The notes under the pieces: model-generated | Told to the model about the DNA's origin: nothing | Seen by the model: the letters and a program-made list of their open reading frames with translations, nothing else | Database searches by the model: none | Shown: positions 43,603-54,225 of the stretch, in pieces | Layout: every line of letters starts with the position of its first letter | Position numbering within the stretch: the first letter of the stretch is position 1 | Source of the DNA: Diphasiastrum complanatum | Lineage: Eukaryota > Streptophyta > Lycopodiopsida > Lycopodiales > Lycopodiaceae | Assembly: GCA_029204225.1 (NCBI GenBank) | Contig: MU832069.1 | Span: forward strand, 24,944 to 88,943 | Reading direction: 5' to 3' | DNA length: 64,000 nucleotides | Translations under genes and position numbers: made by a program

Positions 43603-44163
43603 GACAGGAGAGAAGATCTCAGAATAGTCAATACCATATCTCTGAGAGAATCCCTTCGCTACAAGTCTTGTCTTATACTTTGAGACATCTCCATCCGGTC
43701 CATACTTCAGCTTGTATACCCACTTGCATTTTACAATCTTTCGCTTATCTGGTAATGGCTACAACGTCCATACCTGGTTCTTTCTCATGGATTCCATCTC
43801 CCCATTCATGGCTTGGATCCATTTGTCCTTCTCTGGATGTTCAACTGCTTCCTCGAATGTCTATGGTTCACCACTGAATCCACAAAACTCTTCTGATGTA
43901 GAAGTTGAGTTGCCTAGCACATATCTTGCTAGCGCTTTTCATTGTCTTGTCGACCTTCTAGGAGATCCTCCTGGAACTACAATGCCTTTGCCTTTATCTG
44001 CTATGCTAGATTCGAAACCATTTCGGTTTACAGGTACTATATCGGTAGGCTGTCTCTCGAAACTTTCTTCATCTGATTCATCACTCGAATGTAATGCGAC
44101 TCGAACATCTTCGTCTGAGTGTTCATCCTCTGGTCCCTCTGTCACAGTTGGCAGATCATAGTA

Positions 44164-45090
44164 CTATCTTTCAAGAACTTCATAACTGACAGGATCATCG
44201 TTGGCCATTGTTCTGCTCTCATCAAATTTGACATCAACTATCTTCACTGTGTTTGTCTCTGGCATATAGACTCGATGGTATGACGAATTATTGTCATATC
44301 CTACAAGATATCCCTGTTCAGCTTTCTTATCAAGCTTATTTTGAAGGTTATCAGGAACATGTGCATAAGCTACAGCCAAAGATTCGGATGTGTCAGATTG
44401 GGGTTTCTACCCCACCATAATTTGTGTGGTGTCGTGTGAGAAACACCAGACTTTCTTGTCTTGTTCTGAATGTAAGCAGCTGTAGCTACTGCTTCAACCC
44501 ACATCACTCTTGGAGCTTTCAAGTAGGCCATCATGCATCTGGCAGCTTCCATTAGAGTCTTATTCTTTCTTTCTGCAACACCATTGTGCTGCGGTGTGTA
44601 AGATGCAGTCCTTCAGTCAATGATACCACGATCATTGCAGAAGTTAGTGAATCGATTTGAGATGTATTCTCCACCTCGATCTATTCTGATCTCTTCACTT
44701 TATTACCAGTGCATCTCTCTGCCCAATTCACATACTCTGTGAATTTGTCAAACGCTTCTGATTTATTGTGAATAAAATAGACTTTGGAAAATTTGCTATA
44801 ATCATCAATAAAAATAATGTAATATTTCAAGCCTTCTACTGAGATCGCATTGAAAGGTCCACAGATGTCAGAATGCACTAACTCCAGAATCTTGGTCGTT
44901 CTATAGGAGTCCTTGACAAAAGGAGTGTGTGACATCTTACCCTTCAGACATGCATCACAGGTCGTCGAATTGGTTGCATTTGAGATGCTCACCCCTGTGA
45001 TTGCTCCATGATGGCTTGCTTGATATAGTGTCATTGAATTCATATGGCATAGTCTCTTGTGCCATAGAGTGTCTGGCGAATCATGATGAG
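44164..45090 (-). pseudogene. Element A integrase, broken into several frames
   Basis: The frame 45043-44681 carries TTCDACLKGKMSHTPF (second half of the zinc finger), LELVHSDICGPF and IIFIDDYSKF (first catalytic Asp). It breaks just after KVKRSE. The rest (GGEYISNRF, the core Glu region and VGYDNNSSYHRVYMPE) continues in other frames down to 44164. Confidence 0.8.
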
Positions 45091-45091
45091 T

Positions 45092-45660
45092 CTAATGCAT
45101 TTGACGTACCTTCAAGTGATACGAATTGACTTTTCTTCTACCTTGAGTGATCAGAGTACTGGTACTTGCATCAACAACGTTGCATGCTTCGTCTAAGAAC
45201 GTTACACGCATCTCTACATCAGCTATTCTTGCCACTGATAACAAGTCCTGTTGCAATGTAGGCACGAACAAAACATCTTCAAGTTGTCTGTCTCTGCCAT
45301 TTGTGTTGAGCCATAGTGAACCAATACCATTCACTAAGGTAGCTCATGAATCAAGGATTACATCATGTGTGTTAGGTGTTGACACTGCACACATGTCTGC
45401 ACAGACGTAGGCGGTCGAATTACCATGATTCGATCTTTCTTCGTCCATCTTTGAGCTTTCTGGCTCCTCGACATAGGACGAACTATTATTGTTCTCCTGT
45501 CTGCTTTGACCTGATTTGTTTCTTGGGTTCAAGCGGCATTCCATGGCTGCATGACCCTTCTTGTGACAGTGGATCATACTCAATTTTTGGATTAAGCCAA
45601 CACGAATCGGCAGTATGTCCTTCGCAGTGGCATCTCATGCATGTCTTCTTGTCTCCACTT
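45092..45660 (-). pseudogene. Element A gag end (two zinc knuckles) and protease with a stop in the active site
   Basis: Two adjacent knuckles are readable, MRCHCEGHTADSC (about 45590-45630) and a second with HCHKKGHAAMEC. The protease reads VILDS, then TGA, then ATLVNGIGS: the Gly codon of the D-S-G-A catalytic motif has become a stop (near 45338). The following LEDVLFVPTLQQDLLSVARI segment is typical of copia protease to pre-integrase. Confidence 0.8.
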
Positions 45661-45936
45661 TGCTGTTTCGACCTTCTTTTATTCTTCCATTTGCCTTTGC
45701 TGGTTCCTTCTGCTTGTTGATCACGATCCTGCTTTCGATCTAACTCCCTCTTAGGCTTGAATTGTTTCTTTGTCTTCTCCTTGTTACTGTAGAGAGCTTG
45801 GTCAGAAGCATCTTTATGATCAAGGTGCTCTCAAGCCTCGACTATTTCTTGAATCTCGACAATTGTCTTTTCGAGTGTCATTGTAGGATTCTATGCTAGT
45901 AGTGTTCTGGGCTCTCAATAGATAAGTGAGCTGCTT

Positions 45937-46219
45937 CTATGCTGACACTACATTTTTTGCTCCAGAATTGTGTAGTGAAAGAAATAGATCCTTCATCTTC
46001 CTAACAAAAGAAATGAGGCCTTTGCCATCGCACTGCAGGTTTGTTAGCTGATCCTCAAGCATCATTATCTGACTACGTAATTTCATCTGAAATCTTGTGA
46101 GTAGAGTATCCCACATCTCTTTTGCTTTAGAGAGTGTAGCCAGGTCAAGAGTTAGGCTATCCTTGCTGGATGATGATAACAAGGCTACTGCCTTGTCATT
46201 CTTCTCCCTCCATTCGCAA
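45937..46219 (-). pseudogene. Element A gag, N-terminally truncated
   Basis: The gag sequence WREKNDKAVALLSSSSKDSL, AKEMWDTLLTRFQMK and ISFVRKMKDLFLSL is copia type. Its first 40-60 residues are missing, and it is joined directly to the LTR end at 46220. The open frame continues into the LTR only by chance. Confidence 0.8.
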
Positions 46220-46854
46220 TGTGCGGAATAAACAAGTGAATCAGATACATGAATAGTAGCAGACAAATATTCATTCGAGATCATACAATCATTCTAAATA
46301 ATATGCGCATAACAGCTACGATATTATCTATTGATCTTCTGATTTCAAGCACTGTGCGACAGATCCACAAAGTGCATTGGCGTGAGAGAAATACAATTCT
46401 CTCACAAATAATGTCTCGCTTACTAGCGGACTTCTGGATCTGCTGATCCTCTTACAAAATTGTCTTGCTCACAGACGGACATGTATTCTGTATATTTTTT
46501 GTCATACAGTATTATGCATCAAGCAGAAAGTATATAGTTTGCGGACTTTTTTGTGTCGCGTCGTGTAACTTTCAGATTAGAAAGATTAAACATCTACAAC
46601 TAATCACAAATTACAAGAGTGGCAGATTAGCCACGTTCTAGAGTACTTCTGCTGATGTCAGGATGTCTGATCAAATACTTGTACCCCTTGGTACTTGGCT
46701 GATCTTCTTGGTCCTTCTTGGAGCAAGAATGATTTTGTGTCGCGAAACAATTTCGTGTCGTGTGTTGCGAAATTGTTTGCAAACATTTTTGTTTCGTGTG
46801 TCTTTTCTGTCAAAATCAGGGTGGAAAGATAGCAAGGCTTTGGCAATAGAAACA
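46220..46854 (-). repeat. Element A right LTR
   Basis: About 635 bp, closely matching 41636-42275. It is followed on its right by TTCTG and a (CT)n run. Confidence 0.85.
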
Positions 46855-46859
46855 TTCTG

Positions 46860-46865
46860 TCTCTC

Positions 46866-46945
<80 letters not shown>
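46860..46945. repeat. (CT)n microsatellite
   Basis: About 43 CT units with one CCC interruption, starting five bases after the LTR of element A. Confidence 0.95.
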
Positions 46946-46948
<3 letters not shown>

Positions 46949-47141
46949 CACATCGAGGATGAGAATCCCAAATGCGCATTCTAGATGGGAATTTTATGGT
47001 AATTTTTATTGGATGTTCATCTCTGGGTGGTGAGCAAGTTTTTGCTCCTTTAATTTTACTTACACTATGGAGATATAGTTATTAACTAGGGTGTTTGATG
47101 TGTGTGCATGTTTTCCTATTTGTTTTTCGTAATGTGTTTTC

Positions 47142-48330
47142 TTATGTATGAAGAAGAAAAGCACGCTTATTGATTTGGGAATATTGAGAATCAAAGGTAG
47201 CAAGCATGTTAGGGTCTTCAATGAAAGATAAGAACATAGTGGCTCCATCAATGCTAGTTGTGCTAGAAAAATGTACATCATAATGAATCAATTCTAGAGG
47301 AGATGATTTTCTTGTGAGAGATTTTGAAAAGGGAAGCTTATGTGATTTAGCCAAAGCGTAAGACCTGCATACAAAATCCACCTTTTCCAAGCTTTTAGGT
47401 AGTCCAAGAGCTATCTCACCCTTTGCCATAGTTTCCAATGACTTGAGATTGACATGCCCAAGCCTTTTATGTCAAATCTCCACCTTTGAAACTTCTTCCT
47501 TGGCACTCATCACAAGATTAGAAGACATAGCACTTGCATATAAATTGAAAATTCTTCAATGCCTCACTCCAAAATCCACAACCTTACCGTCCCTCTTGAT
47601 CTTACAAGAATTTGCATCAAAGTCTACCACAACAAACACTCAACAAATTCTTTATAATAGAAGGCACATAAAGAACTTCGTCAAGTTTACTTTTCTTAGA
47701 AGATCCAATACAAATGGGGATAGGACCCACCCCTTCAACCTTGCATTCAAATTCATTAGCTATGAAGATGGATCTATTAGCATCAAGAAAAGAAAGTTGA
47801 GAAAAGTACTCTTTATGGCTAGTCATGTGGAAAGAAGCCCCACTCTCTCTCCACCATGGATCTTCACCTCTTAGACTTGATGATGAGAATGAAGACATCT
47901 GCACATGATTAGATTGTGCATTCTTTATTTTGAAACATTCGGATGCATAGTGGCCCATCTTGCCACAATAAAAGCATTTGATCTTGCTTTTATCCTTCTT
48001 GGTTTTGACTTTGCTCGAGGATGGAGTTGAGGACGTGTCTCCACCTTCCTTGGGCTGATCCTTGTAGCTCCTCTTTGCCTTACCTTTTCCCTTGCCTTTG
48101 ATGAAACATGGATTTGTCTCCATCTTCCTGAATCTGCATGCTCCCAAGCTTGTGAAGCATGTATCCTTCCTGCAATACTCGGCCACTAGAACTCCTTGTA
48201 AATCTTCAATGCTAGGAAGATTACCCAAAATAGAGTAGGATTGAACAAGATAAGCATAATAATTATCTAACCCATTCATGATTTGGACAAGTTCGCCCTC
48301 CTTTATGCCATGAACTGCCAGCTGAATCAC
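47142..48330 (-). pseudogene. copia-4 gag, protease and pre-integrase relic
   Basis: The frame 48330-47617 holds the gag end (IMNGLDNYYAYLVQSYSILG), the intact knuckle CFYCGKMGHYASEC and a protease reading WWRESGASFHMTS, where the catalytic Asp of DSGA is Glu. The frame 47438-47142 adds LPKSLEKVDFVCRSYALAKS and PLELIHYDV, the start of integrase. The family is that of copia-3 at 29172-30372. Both ends are cut, by element B on the right and unrelated sequence on the left. Confidence 0.82.
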
Positions 48331-48413
48331 TCCTACAATCCTCCAGAATGTAGTCAGGCACTGCTGATCTACGTTTAAAAAATTAATGCAACATTCAACA
48401 TAGTTTCAACCAA

Positions 48414-49156
48414 GGTGCGGAATTAAAATGAACAAGGAGACTTAGACACACGAATAACAGTAAATGCATTTGCATTTGAGATCAGACACAACAGGAAAAT
48501 CATCTATATTGATCTTTCTCTAATTTTTTCAAGCACTGCATGCAAATCCACGTAGCAGTGCGTTGATGTGAGAGAAACACGGTTCTCTCATGAGTAGTCG
48601 TCTCGCTTTACTAGCGGACAGTTGGATCTACAGATCCTAGACATAATTGTCTTCGCACGCAGGCGGACATGTATTCTGTAATTTCATTTTGATTGCTTAC
48701 TAGCATTAGACTACTTCATTACACTGTATGTGTGTTCTGTCTCTTTTTGTGCCAAGTATCATCCAGTAAGTATATAGTTGCTCTTTGTAACTTTAAGATT
48801 AGAGTGATTAAGCATCTACAACTAATTGGGAAATTACAGGATTGGCGAACCTAGATTGTATCTGCTGACATCATGCTATCAGATCAGACATCTATACTTC
48901 TAGGTACTTGTGATCTTTTTTGGTACTCTTTGGAGCGTGAGGGCAAAAAGTCTTTCGTGACATTTTTGTGTCTCGCGTCGTTGGTTTCGTTTCCGTCGTC
49001 TGACTTTCTCGTGCTTGACCGCAAAAGATTCTCGTTCGTGTCTTCCTGTCAGGTGTTCGCAAAACTTTCGTGTTTTGTGTCTCTTGACTTTTGTGTTCAC
49101 GAACATCTTCGTCAGGCAGAGGGCTGAAAGCTAGCAAAGCTTTGTAATTAGAAACA
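48414..49156 (-). repeat. Element B 3' LTR (left copy, start approximate)
   Basis: From GGTGCGGAATT to ATTAGAAACA it is related to the element A LTRs (shared GTGAGAGAAA...TTCTCTCA, ACTAGCGGACA, GGCGGACATGTATTCTGT). It precedes (on +) the RNase H end of element B. Confidence 0.75.
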
Positions 49157-50117
49157 TTTTGTTTCTTCAGCTTCCTCTCAAAGCATGATAGCTTTATGAT
49201 CCCGAGACTGCTCCTTTGTCTCTCAAAGAGTCCTTTGTCCAGGGCTTTGGTGAAGATGTCAACAACCATGTCTTTCATTTCGATGAAGGTGGTCTGTAGC
49301 ATCCTCTTTTCAATTAGATCCCTAATCAAGTGATACTTGATCGCAGTATGCTTCGTTCTCGAATGAAACACAGGATCTTTCATTAGATGTATTGCAGAGG
49401 TCTTGTCCATCTGCAAGACCAGAGGCTCGTTTCTTGTTTTGTCCAATTCGTCCAAGAACTGCCTTAGCCAGATTATCTCGTTGGCCATCTTCACTGTTGC
49501 AACATACTTTGCTTCGCAGAATGACTGGGCCACAATGGTCTGCTTTTTGTTGACCCAGAGAACTGCTGCTCCTGATGCGATGGTGCATCCTCCTAAGACG
49601 CTTTTACAATCATCCTTGAGAGATGCCCAACTAGCATCGTTGTAGGAAAGTATCCTGAAACCTGCATCATGAGAATAGCACAAGCCATAATCCCTCATTG
49701 AATGAAGATATTGCAAAATCCGTTTTGTAATCTTCCAATGTGTCGAGCCTGGATTCCTGCAAAATTGGCTCATCCTGAACACTGCATTAGCAATATCAGG
49801 GTGTGTGTTGTCAGCAAGGTACATCAGTGATCCTATCAGCTTCCTGTAAGTGTGAGCTGCATCTATTCTCTCTCTTCCTTAGTCTTCGAACAGTCATCAT
49901 TTGTCAACACCGTCCCTACGAGCATTGGAGTATTCGCTACTTTGCAGTTCAGCATCCCAAACTCCTCTAGGATCTTCTGGGTGTATTTGGACTGGTGAAG
50001 GTATAACTTACCTCCCTCATAGTCTCTTTCAATTTGTAAGCCTAGGTAACACCTGGCTTCTCCCAGATCCACTATCTCAAAATGTTTCCAGATGTTTGTC
50101 TTCACTTCAGTGATCAA
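49157..50117 (-). pseudogene. Element B RT end and RNase H
   Basis: The frame from 50117 holds HFEIVDLGEARCYLGLQIER. The frame from 49824 holds MYLADNTHPDIANAVFRMSQ and RNase H with YNDASWASLKDDC, SFCEAKYVA (the catalytic Glu region mutated to EAK) and QMDKTSAI (DN to DK). These changes argue that RNase H is dead. Confidence 0.82.
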
Positions 50118-50530
50118 CTATTCACTCCTGCAAAGTATCGAAGTGTCATCTACATATACAGCTACAATGATGATCTGTCCATCTGTAACTCTGACATATA
50201 CATTGGAATTAGCCAACAGAGGCTTGAATCCTAATGATTTCAAGGCTTGATCTTTCTTCTTGTACCATTGTTGGACTGATTGTTTCAGACCGTAGATGCT
50301 TTTGTGCATTCTGCATGCGTAGTTAGGAAGTGAATTCGAAACATATTCTGGGAGTTGATCCATGTAGACCTCTTCATCTAGTTCACCATGCAAGAAGGCT
50401 ATCTTTTCGTCCACAATGTGGATCCTAAGGTCATAAGTTGTTGCATATGCAAATAACAGACGTAGGGACAAATGTTTAACGACAGGAGAGAAGGTTTCAA
50501 AGTAGTCAATACCATATCTTTGAGAGAAAC
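50118..50530 (-). pseudogene. Element B reverse transcriptase (3' part)
   Basis: HIVDEKIAFLHGELDEEVYM, MHKSIYGLKQSVQQWYKKKD and AVYVDDTSILC are RT motifs with the YVDD box kept. Homology breaks at about 50530 at the inserted block and resumes at 50811. Confidence 0.85.
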
Positions 50531-50810
50531 CGGGTAATTGACGCTATGGTCGATGCCAGACAAAATATTGCAGAAATTTTTTTTCTGCAATTCTTACCGT
50601 GATGGCAAAAATTGTGGAAAGTTTCCGCTTTTTTTCCCACAATTTTGTTCGCAATTTTTCACAATTTTGTCTGCAATTTTGTCCACAACTTTCCGCAAAT
50701 TTCTCCGCAATTTGCAACAATTTTTGGCATGTCTAAAAATTGCAGAATTTTTTTCTGCAGTTTTGTCTACGATTCCTACCATCACGGGAGAAATTGCGGA
50801 AAACTTTTTG
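50531..50810. mobile_element. CGCAATTTT-rich insertion in element B RT
   Basis: Compared with element A, which reads GAGAATCCCTTCGCTAC at this place, element B carries about 280 extra bases between GAGAAAC and TTCGCTATC. The insert is built from degenerate units such as CCGCAATTTT, CACAATTTTGT and TGCAGAATTTT, with TACCGTGATGG near its left and TACCATCACGG near its right. No coding frame is credible. Confidence 0.7.
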
Positions 50811-52158
50811 TTCGCTATCAGTCTTGCCTTCTATTTGTGATGTTCCCATCTGGTCCGTATTTGAGCTTGAAAACCCATTTGGATTTGACAGTCTTGCGCT
50901 TATGTGGTAATGGCTCCAATGTCCATACCTGGTTCTTCCTCATGGACTCCATCTCTTCGTTCATGGCTTGGATCCATCCGTCTTTTTCTAGACTTTCAAT
51001 TGCTTTCTCGAATGTCTGTGGTTCACCACTGAATCCGCAGAACTCTTTTGATATGGAAGCTGAGCTGCCTAGCACATATCTTGCTTGCGCTCTTTGTGGT
51101 CTTGTCGACCTTCTAGGAGGTCCTCCTGGAACAACTATGTCCTTGCCTTTGTTTGCTCTGCTTGGTCCGGAACCATCTTGGTTTATAGGAACTACGGCAA
51201 GAGGTTGCCTCTCAAATCTTTCTTCTTCTGATTTGTCGTTTGAATGGGAGACGACTTAAAATTCTTTGTTTTCGTGTTCGTCCTCTGCTATCTCTGTCAT
51301 TGGCAGCAGGTCATAGTACTGTCTCTCCATAACTTCGTAGCTGACAGGATCGTCATTGGTCATTGTCCTGTTCTCATCAAATCTGACATCTCTCACTGTC
51401 TTCACAGTGTTCGTGTCTATCATGTAGACTCTGTAGTATGACGAATTGTTGTCATGACCTACCAGAAATCTCTGCTCGGCTTTCTCATCAAGCTTCTTTT
51501 GAAGCTTATCAGGAATATGTGCATAAGCTGCACAGCCAAAGATTCTAACGTGAGACAGGTTGGGCTTTCTACCCCACCATAGCTTGTGTGGTGTCGTGTG
51601 AGGGACACCAGACTTGCATGTCCTGTTCTGGATGTATGCGGTTGTAGCTACTGCTTCAGCCCACAGTACCCTTGGAGACTTCGAGTAGGCCATCATCCAT
51701 CTGGCTGCTTCCATCAGGGTCCTGTTTTTCCGTTCAGCAACACCATTGTGCTGCGGTGTGTAGGCTGCAGTCCTTCTGTGAATGATGTCACAATCATTGT
51801 AGAAGTCAGTGAAGCGATTCGAGATGTATTCGCCACCTCGATCTGTTCTGATCTGCTTCACTTTACTTCTTGTACATCTTTCAGCCCAATTCACATATTC
51901 TGTGAATTTATCAAGTGCTTCAAATTTATTCTGAATAAAATACACTCTGGCAAATTTGCTATAGTCATCAATGAAGGTTATATAATACTTTGAACCTCCT
52001 ATTGAGATCACGTTGAATGGTCCGCAGATGTCAGAATGCACCAGCTCCAGAATCTTGGTCGTTCTGTAGTCCTGTCTTTGATGAATGGAGTGCGCGACAT
52101 CTTGCCCTTCAAACATGCATCACAGGTGGTCGAACTGGTTGTATTCGAGATGCTGACC
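50811..52158 (-). pseudogene. Element B integrase and RT start
   Basis: The frame 52116-51256 has LELVHSDICGPF, YITFIDDYSKFARVYF (D), IRTDRGGEYISNRF (D), YTPQHNGVAERKNRTLME (E) and the C-terminal module VRIFGCAAYAHIPDKLQ, so the DDE core is complete. Upstream only the TTCDACLKGKM half of the zinc finger remains before the element C LTR. The stretch 50818-51075 encodes the RT entry (MNEEMESMRKNQVWTLEPLP, SKWVFKLKYGPDG). Confidence 0.85.
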
Positions 52159-52904
52159 TGTTGGCTGATTCTGACGAATCTCCAAGATACTTAGACAGAG
52201 CAACTCAAGAGCACCTCTCACCTTAGACCGAGGAGGACTCTGAGAAGACGAGACTAACGAAGACTGAGAGTCGAGTATGAGAGCCGAGAAATGCTAGTTA
52301 GGAATCTCACGAGTAGTAGTCTCGCTTCACTAGCGGACAATAGGATCTTCTGATACTAGATAGAATTATCTTCTCGCACGCAGGCAGAGCTTCTGTCTGC
52401 GTTCGTCTTGATTGCTTACTAGCATCAGACTTCTTCAGTGTCTCTTAGTTACACTCTGTGTGTATCTTGTTCTGATATGTGTCAAGTATTATCCAGTAAG
52501 CACGGTCTCTAAGATTAGAGTGATTATACATCTACAACTAATCAGGAAATTACAAGAGTGACAAATTAGCCACGACCTAGGAAGTATCTGCTGATGTCAT
52601 GTCATCAGGTCGGATCTCTGTATGGGTACTTGCGTGATCTTTGGTGGTACTCCTTGGAGCACGAGGACAGAACGAGTTTCGTTTCCACCGTTGGTTTCAC
52701 TTACCTCGTCTGCCTTTCTCTCTTGTTGGACCATAAAGGAATCTCGTTCGTGGATCCTTCGTGTTCACGAACCGTTCGTCTTTGTCTCCGTTGACTTTCG
52801 TGTTCGCGAAACTCTTCGTGTTTCCTGTCTCCAGATGTTTGAGTTCGCGAACATCTTCGTCAAGTGAAGGACTGAAGGCTAGCAAGGCTTTGTAATCAGA
52901 AACA
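52159..52904 (-). repeat. Element C LTR (3' LTR of a third family member)
   Basis: On the plus strand it begins TGTTGGCTGATT and ends TAATCAGAAACA. The right 600 bases resemble the LTRs of A and B. It is followed by CTTTGTTTCTTCAAG, the same polypurine-end sequence that follows the element B left LTR inside its coding region. It is therefore the 3' LTR of another element whose body is lost, joined to or inserted in element B integrase. Confidence 0.65.
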
Positions 52905-52930
52905 CTTTGTTTCTTCAAGTACAGTAGCAT

Positions 52931-53944
52931 AATGATTCTACTTTAAATTCTCACGTGTGAAATAAATGTATTTTTCATGTAGTACAATCATATAGCTTGT
53001 ACATATAGTTTAAATCAAGTTCTAGTGGCTAAAAAGGCCAAAATCAAGTTTTTTAGTCATATGACACATGGCATCAATCTACAGATTACACGAGCCACAT
53101 CATGAGATTAGGTGTCACATTCCATGTGTAGAGGTCTGCTCACACATGTGGAATAGGCTGGAAAAGTAGTTTGTACTTCTAGAAAAGTTTTCACTAGTTC
53201 TCTATATAGTACAAAAATGGACCAAAAGTGCTCATAATAGAAGGTTTTGTCCAAGTGTCAATTTTGCATGATGAATCATCATATGACAAAGGGCTCTCAC
53301 ACACGTGAGATCAGAGGGATGATCAATACCACGATCTCCCACTTTTTGTATTTATAGAGCCACATTTGAGTTTTCACTAGTTTTCTATATAGTAGAAAAA
53401 TGGACCAAAAGTGCTCAAAATAGAAGGTTTTGTCCAAGTGTCAATTTTGCATGATGAATCATCATATGACAAAGCACCCTCACACATGTGAGATCAGAGG
53501 GATGATCAATACCACGATCTCCCACTTTTTGTATTTATAGAGCCACATTTGGCCATAATCATCAAGCAACACCCATCTTGGTTTTGGAGGCAAAATTTTG
53601 TCAATTTCATCATTTGTCTTGATTTCTTTTAGATGTTTTGAGTTTCTATCATATTGTACTTTGTTTTCAGGCTGGAGTTCATACTCTGACAGGTTTTCAC
53701 ATGTGTGAAACTAGCAAGTACAATTCTCTTTCATTTATGATTGTTCTTGTTAAATTTTCTCATCAAAGAAGTGTAAATGATTAAAGAGGTTTCACACGTG
53801 GGAACCACAGCCTACAATATGGAAAAAGATTAGAGAGCAAAGTTCTAACACTAATCAAAGCATTGGATCCACCAAAATTAAGTTAAAAACAAATATTGTA
53901 CTTATGAAGACACTTCATTCAGCAAAGCCAAAACATTTGAAGAG
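52931..53944. other. Intergenic sequence with a 183-bp tandem duplication
   Basis: No gene is seen. Short ACACGTG/ACATGTG words recur. The tandem repeat is listed separately. Confidence 0.5.
53187..53552. repeat. 183-bp tandem duplication
   Basis: Copies at 53187-53369 and 53370-53552 are nearly identical. They begin GTTTTCACTAGTT and end TTTATAGAGCCACATTT, with about ten differences. Confidence 0.92.
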
Positions 53945-54225
53945 GGGAGAAGATATCGCAGAATACATACCTTGGTTGAGCAAAGCTTTGAGTGAGAATG
54001 CCTAGAGCAACTTGAGCATTGCCAAGCTTCGACAACAAATCAACGTGGCGAACATGCGCATCCAAATTGTCTCACAAAGAAGAAGCCACAAAGTCGAGGG
54101 TACCTATAGGGATACCAATCCCATCAACTGGAGTATTGAAATTTGCAAGTAAAGAGAACTCAGCGGGGAGGCCTTGAGGACACCAAGCCACGCACTTAGA
54201 GAGATTCACAATAAGCAGGTCCAAG
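53945..54225 (-). pseudogene. Non-LTR retrotransposon RT C-terminal relic
   Basis: Read from 54225 downward, one frame gives NLSKCVAWCPQGLPAEFSLL, then GIGIPIGTLDFVASSL, a TGA stop, then DAHVRHVDLLSKLGNAQVAL and GILTQSFAQPR. This is the end of the RT and the region after it in plant and algal non-LTR (LINE-type) elements. The stop shows it is dead. Its YxDD core and 3' end were not found. Confidence 0.55.

Larger units (their letters stand above)
41636..46854 (-). mobile_element. Ty1/copia element A, defective
   Basis: Two related LTRs (41636-42275 and 46220-46854, TGTGCGG... to ...AGAAACA) flank minus-strand gag, protease, integrase, RT and RNase H in copia order. The right LTR abuts gag codons directly, with no primer-binding site, leader or gag start. 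Every domain has frame breaks or stops. No target duplication could be identified. Confidence 0.85.
48414..52158 (-). mobile_element. Ty1/copia element B, truncated
   Basis: Element B is the same family as element A. It has a left LTR, RNase H, RT and integrase in minus-strand order, but gag and protease are absent. It ends inside the integrase zinc finger, where the LTR of element C begins. A non-coding insertion of about 280 bp splits its RT. Confidence 0.82.

Noticed and set aside
53187..53552. CRISPR-like array
   Set aside because: Two long adjacent copies without spacers in a plant nuclear genome; it is a simple tandem duplication.
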